Of a DNA stretch of 5,584 nucleotides, positions 1 to 5,584 are shown piece after piece. Within the stretch, counting starts at the first letter, position 1. Each line of letters begins with the position of its first letter. Made by a program: the position numbers and the translations under genes. The stretch is from Chlorobiota bacterium (GTDB lineage: Bacteria; Bacteroidota; Bacteroidia; Bacteroidales; B39-G9): contig DAOVJU010000266.1 in NCBI GenBank assembly GCA_030632095.1, positions 1 through 5,584 of the forward strand, read 5' to 3'. The notes under the pieces were generated by a model. The model saw only the letters and a list, made by a program, of their open reading frames with translations. It searched no databases and was not told the DNA's origin.

Positions 1-3000
1 GATGGAGTATATTTTAATTCCGATAAAACATTATTCAGGTATAACCATAAAAAACAGGCTAAGCTGGCTGAAAAAATCCCAATTAAGATTTGGCATCCCA
101 CAACTTCCTTCTTTCTCATGAATAAAGTCAGGGGATGTATATATATCAGTCAGGAAAAAAACGGATTATTTACTATAAAAAACGATTCTCTTGTGCCTGT
201 TCCGTCAAATGAAAATTTAATCAATGAATATATCTGGTTTACCTTACCATACCAGGATAATAAATTCTTATTGGGCATTGAGGATAAGGGTATTTGTATA
301 TATAACCCAAATACAACAGAACCAGGCAAGGTTTTGACAAAAAGCCCATATTTAGATGAAGAAAACATTCGTATTACTGACCAGTTACTTGCCAAAATCC
401 AGATGTATAATGGTATTGCTTTAAGTAACCACCGTTTTGCCATTGCAACAATTTCAGGGGGAATTATAATAATTAATGAGCATGGTAAAATACTGCAACA
501 AATAAACAAAGAAAATGGCCTTCAAAGCCAAACTGTACATGGCTTTTTTGAAGACAGACAAAATGGCTTATGGGCTGCATTAACTTACGGCATAAGCAGG
601 CTGGAGACAAGTTCGCCAATAACAATGTGGACTGAAAAAACAGGACTACCCGGAAATATTTATAGTGTTATTCGTTATAAGGGCCAAATTTATGCTGTTT
701 CAAACCTGGGGCTATTTTACATGAAAGGTAATCGTTTTTTACCTGTTGAAGAACTTACCGGCCAGAATGCAGTACAGTGTTTTGGGCTTGCAAGTATACA
801 AATAAAAGAATTTCAGGAGCCGGTATTGTTAACTTGTGCTAATATGGGGGTTTGGGAGGTAAAAAACCATCATGCTAAAAAGATCAGCACTTTAACAAGT
901 TACGAACTATTTCCTTCGGTAACTAATCAAAACAGGCTATGGCTTACAAATGAATATCATCTGTTTTACCTGGAATACAGTAATGGTAAATGGCATCAAA
1001 GCGATACTATTGGCAGTTTCTCAGGTTACCCCTATAATATTTTTGAAAATAAGAATGGGGATGTCTGGTTATTAGTCGAGGAAAAGCCGGTTCAACTAAT
1101 ACTTAATGATAAAGGTGAAAATCCAAAAATAATTCATCATTACAATAATAATGATTTGAGTGATATTACATTTTACTCTATCACTAATTATAATGATTGT
1201 TTAATTTTTAATACAGATAAAGGGATATATCGTTATAACGAAGAAAATAATACTTTTTATCACGACAGCCTGATACTTCAAAATGCACTGTCACCTGAAA
1301 CGGCAATTATAAAATTTGAAGCGGTTACAAAAAACAAAATCTGGTTACAAACAATTATTGACGATGAAAACCAAATTGAAATTATCAACTATAACAATGA
1401 TACCGTGTTTAAAGAAACCCTCCCCTTTAAACGGCTTCCTGATTTTATTTCTTTTTATGCTGATGGTGATAGCCTCATGTGGATTATTTCTTCGAAAGCA
1501 CTCTATCAATATAATACAAAAATTAAAAAACAATATATTGAAAACTCCCTGGCCTTAAACCGGAAAGTAATAGTTAATTCTGATTCTGTTGTTTTCAACG
1601 GTGCTTTTTTCAAAACAATCAACCAACGAAAATTCATAGATATTTCACAAAACGAAGAGCTTATTCCAATAGTTGATTATGATCACAATAATTTTACAAT
1701 TGAATATGCTTTGCCGAATTTTGACAATGAAAATATGAATGAATTCAGTTACCGGCTGGTAAAGAAAAACCAGGATTGTACATGGTCAAAATGGAGTACC
1801 GAATCAAAAAAAGAATATACGAACTTATTTGAAGGCGAATATATATTTCAAACAAAAGCAAGAAATATTTATGGCATAGAAAGTAATATTGCTGAATATA
1901 AGTTTATAATTTTATCTCCATGGTACCGCACAATAATTGCCTATATACTGTATTTTATTTTATCGATATTCATTATCTGGGTCATTGTAAAATTAAATAC
2001 AAGGCGGCTGATTATGGAAAAAGACAGGCTCGAAGGAATTGTAGTTGAGCGCACTGCCGAAATCATGCAACAAAAAGAAGAAATTACAACCCAGGCAGAA
2101 CACCTAAGTGATGCAAACAAAGAAATCACTGCAAAAAATGAAGAACTGCAACATCAAAAAGGAGAAATAGAAAAACAAGCCGAAAATCTGCTCGAAGTTA
2201 ATAAATTGCTAATCGGGAAAAATGAAGAGATCGAATCAAAAAACGAAAAAATTACCGATAGCATCAAATATGCAAAACAAATCCAAAAAGCTGTTCTTCC
2301 TGAAAAGGATTTTATTTCTTCGATTATAAATGAACATTTCATTTTTTTCAAACCACGCGACATTGTCAGCGGAGATTTCTACTGGCTACGGAAAATTAAC
2401 GATTTTATCATAATAGCTGCTGTTGATTGTACAGGACATGGGGTGCCAGGCGCTTTTATGAGTATGCTCGGAGTCGCGTTACTTAACGAGGTAGTCCGTA
2501 AAAAAGAAATAGTACAACCTAACCAGGTATTGAACGAACTTAGAAAGTATGTTAAAACTTCGCTACACCAAACAGGCAATAATGATGAATCGCGCGATGG
2601 AATGGATATGGCAATATGCGCCATAAATTCACGCACATATGTTATGCAGTACGCCGGGGCTAACAATCCTGTTTACATTATCCGGAAAAACGAAAAAGAA
2701 AAGCCGGAATTAATTAAATTAGAAGCAGACTCGATGCCCATAGGTATTTATATTAATGAAACCCCTTTTAAAAATAAAGAAATACAATTAAAACAAAACG
2801 ATTGCATTTACCTCTTCTCCGATGGATATATTGACCAGTTTGGCGGAAAGAAAGGGAACAGGTTCCTTTCAACCAGGTTTAACAAAATGCTTTTAGATAT
2901 CTACAATAAGCCTATGGAAGTACAAAAAAACATTATTGAAAAAACCTTCTATGATTGGAAAGGCTCCAACATTCAGGTTGATGATATACTGGTTATGGGT

Positions 3001-3012
3001 TTAAGAGTTTGA
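1..3012 (+). CDS. Propeller / Y_Y_Y transmembrane sensor with SpoIIE-type PP2C serine phosphatase output (5' partial)
   Basis: The frame is open from base 1, so the gene starts upstream; the ATG at 118 is internal, because blade-like sequence (GVYFNS, LFRYN) precedes it. Numbering codons from base 1, about 12-13 degenerate propeller blades fill codons 2-550 (best: GLWAALTYGISRLE, codons 189-202). A Y_Y_Y domain follows (about 564-636; Tyr584, Tyr606, Tyr614), then one membrane helix (644-663), a Glu/Lys/Gln-rich coiled coil (about 667-760) ending in IKYAKQIQKAVLP, and a SpoIIE/RsbU PP2C domain (about 767-1002). Phosphatase motifs are present: SGDFYW (Asp792), AVDCTGHG (Asp809), DGMD (866-869), LFSDGY (Asp941) and VDDILV (Asp994/995), so it is probably active. 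Known relatives dephosphorylate phosphoserine on STAS anti-anti-sigma factors; the substrate here is unknown. Propellers should be periplasmic and the phosphatase cytoplasmic. Probably a signal peptide and one or two blades are missing upstream. The family call is firm; the ligand is not identifiable. Confidence 0.93.
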   Translation, partial: DGVYFNSDKTLFRYNHKKQAKLAEKIPIKIWHPTTSFFLMNKVRGCIYISQEKNGLFTIKNDSLVPVPSNENLINEYIWFTLPYQDNKFLLGIEDKGICIYNPNTTEPGKVLTKSPYLDEENIRITDQLLAKIQMYNGIALSNHRFAIATISGGIIIINEHGKILQQINKENGLQSQTVHGFFEDRQNGLWAALTYGISRLETSSPITMWTEKTGLPGNIYSVIRYKGQIYAVSNLGLFYMKGNRFLPVEELTGQNAVQCFGLASIQIKEFQEPVLLTCANMGVWEVKNHHAKKISTLTSYELFPSVTNQNRLWLTNEYHLFYLEYSNGKWHQSDTIGSFSGYPYNIFENKNGDVWLLVEEKPVQLILNDKGENPKIIHHYNNNDLSDITFYSITNYNDCLIFNTDKGIYRYNEENNTFYHDSLILQNALSPETAIIKFEAVTKNKIWLQTIIDDENQIEIINYNNDTVFKETLPFKRLPDFISFYADGDSLMWIISSKALYQYNTKIKKQYIENSLALNRKVIVNSDSVVFNGAFFKTINQRKFIDISQNEELIPIVDYDHNNFTIEYALPNFDNENMNEFSYRLVKKNQDCTWSKWSTESKKEYTNLFEGEYIFQTKARNIYGIESNIAEYKFIILSPWYRTIIAYILYFILSIFIIWVIVKLNTRRLIMEKDRLEGIVVERTAEIMQQKEEITTQAEHLSDANKEITAKNEELQHQKGEIEKQAENLLEVNKLLIGKNEEIESKNEKITDSIKYAKQIQKAVLPEKDFISSIINEHFIFFKPRDIVSGDFYWLRKINDFIIIAAVDCTGHGVPGAFMSMLGVALLNEVVRKKEIVQPNQVLNELRKYVKTSLHQTGNNDESRDGMDMAICAINSRTYVMQYAGANNPVYIIRKNEKEKPELIKLEADSMPIGIYINETPFKNKEIQLKQNDCIYLFSDGYIDQFGGKKGNRFLSTRFNKMLLDIYNKPMEVQKNIIEKTFYDWKGSNIQVDDILVMGLRV
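2068..2235 (+). repeat. Internal 28-residue (four-heptad) duplication in the coiled-coil linker of the phosphatase gene
   Basis: Two adjacent 28-residue units, 2068-2151 (beginning QQKEEI) and 2152-2235 (beginning HQKGEI), match at 14 of 28 positions by direct alignment. They share the pattern QKxEI..QAE.L...NK....KNEE. The unit is exactly four heptads, so adding or losing one keeps coiled-coil register. A shorter related piece (SKNEKI) follows. The linker joins the membrane helix to the PP2C domain and probably transmits signal by helix rotation or dimer rearrangement, which is inferred from related linkers. Confidence 0.75.
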
Positions 3013-3038
3013 ATTTAAACATAACTGTCTTATATTTA
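3008..3038 (+). promoter_or_regulatory. Candidate Bacteroidota-type promoter for the second sensor gene
   Basis: TTTG at 3008-3011, overlapping the stop codon of the upstream gene, is followed after 19 bp by TATATTTA at 3031-3038. The known Bacteroidota consensus is TTTG near -33 and TAnnTTTG near -7 with about this spacing; here only the last base of the -7 element differs. It would give a leader of roughly 190 nt that includes both hairpins below. The region is very AT-rich, so a chance match is possible. Confidence 0.33.
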
Positions 3039-3051
3039 ATTAAAACGAATG

Positions 3052-3088
3052 TCAGTATATTTATCTTATTGCAGGAGTAATATACTGA
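3052..3088 (+). repeat. Perfect 10-bp inverted repeat (hairpin; weak terminator or operator candidate)
   Basis: TCAGTATATT at 3052-3061 is the exact reverse complement of AATATACTGA at 3079-3088, with a 17-nt loop. It lies 40 bp after the stop of the phosphatase gene. The stem has only three G:C pairs and no T-run follows, so it is a poor intrinsic terminator. It could equally be a dyad operator or part of the leader of the downstream gene. Confidence 0.5.
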
Positions 3089-3095
3089 GAATCAA

Positions 3096-3155
3096 TTTAT
3101 TTGCTCCAAATCCGTCAAATAACATTAACAGTTGGCGAAATGAGGAGCAAATGAA
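3096..3155 (+). repeat. 12-bp inverted repeat with an inner stem (leader RNA structure candidate)
   Basis: TTTATTTGCTCC at 3096-3107 pairs with GGAGCAAATGAA at 3144-3155: nine contiguous Watson-Crick pairs, one G:U, then two more. Inside the 36-nt loop, CGTCAA (3113-3118) can pair with TTGGCG (3132-3137) through one G:U, giving a two-tier hairpin. No T-run follows on either strand, so a classical terminator is unlikely. The 7-bp direct repeat AATCAAT lies on both sides (3090-3096 and 3159-3165). Function is unknown; a cis-acting leader structure for the downstream gene is one possibility. Confidence 0.5.
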
Positions 3156-3235
3156 GAAAATCAATCTCTGAATTAGGTGGTTACACAGATAATCATATTA
3201 CTTAGTTCATTAAAATTTGATATACATTGGTGATA

Positions 3236-3298
3236 ATGAAAACAAAAGTTGCTTTTATATTGTTTTGTTTTATATACTGTTCAAATTGTTTTACGCAA
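3236..3298 (+). other. Signal peptide coding region of the second sensor
   Basis: Residues 1-21 show a basic n-region (MKTK), a hydrophobic core (AFILFCFIYC) and a short polar end (SNCFTQ), with mature protein probably beginning near Gln21 or Thr22. A Cys at 18 is preceded by Ser-Asn, not by a standard lipobox, so a lipoprotein is unlikely. This supports a periplasmic propeller region and start selection at 3236. Confidence 0.7.
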
Positions 3299-5584
3299 AC
3301 AAACATTAATAGTCTTGATCCTTATAAGAAATTATCACAATATTGCATTGATAGCTGGACAATTGAAGATGGATTACCTACAAATGCATTGGTTGATGTC
3401 TTACAAACAAAAGATGGATATATTTGGATTGCAAGTTACAATGGTTTAATCAGGTTTGACGGAGTAAATATTAAGGTATTTAATAAATACAATATTCCAA
3501 ATTTACAAACCAATATGTTCTTCAACTTAGCTGAAGATAATGACGGAGTTCTTTGGATAAATTCTGTTAGTAATGGTCTTGTATCATATCAAAATGATGA
3601 GTTTAAGTTATATGGCCTTGATGGAAACTTTGAGAACCTTAATGTATCATTTATAATTGATGAGAACAATCGAATATGGTCTCGTTATAAGCAAAAAGGG
3701 ATTTTTGTATTTGAAAAAGGGAACTTTCAATTTGTATCAAAAAATGAGATTATTGATAATGTAACCATTAATGATTTAAAGCAAGACACTTTATCGGCAT
3801 TATGGTTTGGTACCGGAGGCAAGGGATTAGTTAAATATTATGACGGTAAATATGAATGTTTTACAACAGATCAAGGATTAACCAGCAATCATATTAATGT
3901 ATTATTTATCGATAATTCAGGAATAATCTGGATTGGAACAGATTCCGGCTTATGCTTTTATGATGGTAAAACTATTAATTCGTACTATTCATTAAAAGAC
4001 GTAAACATTCTTGCAATAACTACTGACAACATAGGTAATTTATGGCTGGGAACTTCAGAAGGTTTGTTTCGAATCAATAATCATACAGGTTTGCTGGATC
4101 ATTTAACAGAAGAAAACGGCTTAATATCTAATTACATTACCAAATTATATTTTGATATTGAAGGTAATTTATGGCTAATACATTACAAAGTTGGATTATC
4201 AAAAATCAGAAACGGCAAATTCACTACTTTTTCTGAAACAGAAGGGCTCAAAGGTAAAATTGTAAACAGTATATGTCAATATGATAATAATTCAATTCTT
4301 ATCGCTTTTGATAATGGATATATTGATAAGATCACTAATGGTTGTGTAGAGAAATTTAACTATCAGACTTCGTTTGCAGGTAAAAGATTAAGGCACTTAT
4401 ACAAAGACAGTAAAAAAAATCTATGGGTAAGCACATATTCAGGTTTGTATAAAATTTCAAATACCGGTGAAGAACAAATTTTTAGTATTGAAAATGGATT
4501 CCCCTCTAAAAAGATAAGGTTAGTATATGAAGATAAGAATAAAAACATTTGGGTAGGAACCCGAAACAATGGAGTTATTAAAATATGTACTGATGGAAGT
4601 TATAAAATTATAAACCAGGAATCTGGATTAGGATCAAATTTAATAATGTCAATTAATGAAGATAGAGATGGAAATATACTTGCGGGTACAAATACTGCCG
4701 GACTTTATATACTTAGTGCGGATACTATTGTAAAGCACTATGGAGTTAGAAACGGATTTATCAGTGATGTAATATTCAATACCTATACTGACCTGGATAG
4801 CGTTATTTGGATTGCTGCAAATGGTGGAATTGGTCGTTTGTATAACAATAATTTAACCAACTTCACTATAAATGATGGATTAATAGATGATTCACCCTAT
4901 GATATACTTGAAGACGATAATGGAGATTTCTGGATGCCTTGTGGAAAAGGAATCATGAAAGTAAATAAAAATAGCCTTAATGAAGTGGCTAATGGTGAAC
5001 GTAAAAGTATTGCCTGTATGCTATATAATAAGCATGATGGAATGAAAAAGTCAGAATGTAATGCAACAACCCAATCTCTAAAAGCAATTGATCAAAAACT
5101 TTACTTTCCTACCATGGATGGGATAGTTCAAATCGATCCTTATAAAATCCCTTTCAATATTTACATTCCTCCTGTCAATATTGAGAGTATTATTGTTGAT
5201 AGTATAAAAGTAGATTTAAGTAAAAAAGTTATTATTAATCCCAATGCAAAAAGGATTATTTTAAGCTACACAGCCTTGAGTTTTCAAGAACCTTCAAAAG
5301 TAAAGTTTATATATATACTTGAAGGCTTTGAAGAAAAATGGACAAATATTGGTAAAAACAGATCAGTATCATATACAAATTTACCATACGGTAATTATAC
5401 ATTTAAAGTTAAAGCATGCAATAATGATGGATTATGGAATAATTCCGGTGATGAAATATCATTTTATGTTAAGCCTCATTTCTTCGAAACACGATTATTC
5501 TTTATCATAGTTTTCGTAATTATATCAGTAGTAATTTATGTGATTTACAAAATAAGGATAATTCAATTTGAAAAAAGGGAAAAA
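3236..5584 (+). CDS. Two-component-regulator propeller / Y_Y_Y transmembrane sensor, output domain not in window (3' partial)
   Basis: Translation from ATG 3236 runs 783 codons to the window edge without a stop. The start is favoured because it gives a signal peptide (MKTK, then hydrophobic AFILFCFIYC, then CFTQ, the usual Bacteroidota ending near residues 19-21); an in-frame TGA at 3218 limits alternatives to TTG 3227 or GTG 3230. Fourteen blade motifs start near residues 61, 104, 145, 187, 229, 267, 310, 353, 395, 437, 480, 523, 564 and 621, about 42 apart. Good Reg_prop examples are GYIWIASYNGLIRFDG, GIIWIGTDSGLCFYDG and GNLWLGTSEGLFRI. This implies two seven-bladed propellers, as in hybrid two-component sensors. 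The Y_Y_Y domain covers about 672-745 (Tyr693, Tyr713, Tyr721), the membrane helix 754-771, then a charged helix (IQFEKREK). The cytoplasmic output may be a histidine kinase, PP2C, GGDEF or DNA-binding domain; it cannot be decided here. The ligand is unknown, possibly a glycan by analogy with related sensors. Confidence 0.92.
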   Translation, partial: MKTKVAFILFCFIYCSNCFTQTNINSLDPYKKLSQYCIDSWTIEDGLPTNALVDVLQTKDGYIWIASYNGLIRFDGVNIKVFNKYNIPNLQTNMFFNLAEDNDGVLWINSVSNGLVSYQNDEFKLYGLDGNFENLNVSFIIDENNRIWSRYKQKGIFVFEKGNFQFVSKNEIIDNVTINDLKQDTLSALWFGTGGKGLVKYYDGKYECFTTDQGLTSNHINVLFIDNSGIIWIGTDSGLCFYDGKTINSYYSLKDVNILAITTDNIGNLWLGTSEGLFRINNHTGLLDHLTEENGLISNYITKLYFDIEGNLWLIHYKVGLSKIRNGKFTTFSETEGLKGKIVNSICQYDNNSILIAFDNGYIDKITNGCVEKFNYQTSFAGKRLRHLYKDSKKNLWVSTYSGLYKISNTGEEQIFSIENGFPSKKIRLVYEDKNKNIWVGTRNNGVIKICTDGSYKIINQESGLGSNLIMSINEDRDGNILAGTNTAGLYILSADTIVKHYGVRNGFISDVIFNTYTDLDSVIWIAANGGIGRLYNNNLTNFTINDGLIDDSPYDILEDDNGDFWMPCGKGIMKVNKNSLNEVANGERKSIACMLYNKHDGMKKSECNATTQSLKAIDQKLYFPTMDGIVQIDPYKIPFNIYIPPVNIESIIVDSIKVDLSKKVIINPNAKRIILSYTALSFQEPSKVKFIYILEGFEEKWTNIGKNRSVSYTNLPYGNYTFKVKACNNDGLWNNSGDEISFYVKPHFFETRLFFIIVFVIISVVIYVIYKIRIIQFEKREK

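Larger units (their letters stand above)
3013..3235. other. Intergenic region, 223 bp, without a credible gene
   Basis: This AT-rich spacer separates the two sensor genes. It contains the promoter candidate, the two inverted repeats and the start region of the second gene. I see no tRNA-like cloverleaf, no ORF with a recognisable product and no clear T-tracted terminator. Just before the downstream ATG there is only a weak GGTG purine stretch (3229-3232), as is usual in Bacteroidota, where translation initiation often does not depend on Shine-Dalgarno pairing. Confidence 0.7.

Noticed and set aside
150..509. Antisense ORF of about 119 codons inside the phosphatase gene
   Set aside because: It lies fully opposite a well-supported coding frame, its translation resembles no family, and its hydrophobic look is the complement of the propeller coding sequence.
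1941..2666. Antisense ORFs opposite the membrane helix, coiled coil and phosphatase
   Set aside because: Serine- and phenylalanine-rich translations are what antisense of Lys/Glu-rich and catalytic coding sequence gives; no start signal or domain supports them.
3096..3155. Intrinsic terminator
   Set aside because: The stem is reasonable, but neither side is followed by a T-run on the relevant strand and the loop is long, so I kept it as an inverted repeat only.
3151..3171. Six-codon mini-ORF (MKKINL, stop) preceded by AGGAG at 3143-3147
   Set aside because: Only 3 nt separate AGGAG from the ATG, the peptide is minimal, and the AGGAG is part of the inverted-repeat arm. No attenuation-type codon run is present, so a leader peptide is not supported.
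3236..3298. Possible lipoprotein signal (Cys at residue 18 after the hydrophobic core)
   Set aside because: The residues before Cys18 (C-S-N) do not fit a lipobox, and the protein has a downstream membrane anchor, so an ordinary signal peptide fits better.
3249..3449. Short plus-strand ORF of 66 codons at the start of the second sensor
   Set aside because: It is out of frame with the 783-codon frame from 3236, which carries the signal peptide and the first propeller blade.
4363..4569. Antisense ORF of 68 codons inside the second sensor
   Set aside because: It is opposite clear propeller blades (KNLWVST, KNIWVGT) and has no family resemblance.
5319..5510. Short plus-strand ORF of 63 codons near the window end
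   Set aside because: It overlaps the Y_Y_Y domain and membrane helix of the second sensor in another frame, with no recognisable content.

Overview
The window looks like chromosomal DNA from a low-GC Bacteroidota bacterium (inferred). Both genes are of a type that is common in that phylum: large periplasmic two-component-regulator (Reg_prop) beta-propellers followed by a Y_Y_Y (triple-tyrosine) domain, one membrane helix and a cytoplasmic output. The gene starts also lack a strong Shine-Dalgarno sequence, and a TTTG / TAnnTTTG-like promoter candidate is present. Genus cannot be judged from the sequence.

Layout: (1) 1-3012, plus strand: the 3' part (1003 codons) of a gene whose start lies upstream of the window. 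It encodes a degenerate beta-propeller sensor, a Y_Y_Y domain, one membrane helix, a long heptad coiled coil with an internal 28-residue duplication, and a complete SpoIIE/RsbU-type PP2C serine phosphatase with its acidic metal-binding positions intact. (2) 3013-3235: a 223-bp intergenic stretch with no credible gene. It holds a candidate promoter and two consecutive inverted repeats able to form hairpins. (3) 3236-5584, plus strand: the 5' part (783 codons, no stop before the window edge) of a second sensor. It has a signal peptide, 14 recognisable propeller blade motifs (two seven-bladed propellers), a Y_Y_Y domain, a membrane helix and the first residues of a cytoplasmic helix. Its output domain is outside the window.

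How they may work together: each protein should sense something in the periplasm through the propellers and pass the signal through Y_Y_Y and the membrane helix into the cytoplasm. The first would convert it to dephosphorylation of a serine-phosphorylated protein, in known systems a STAS-domain anti-anti-sigma factor. The second drives an unknown output. Their tandem same-strand order suggests related or duplicated sensors, but the 223-bp gap with its own promoter candidate and hairpins argues against tight co-translation. No partner (STAS protein, anti-sigma kinase, sigma factor, response regulator) is visible. I found no mobile element, CRISPR, RNA gene or clearly new system; the most open questions are the intergenic structures and the unseen output of the second sensor.
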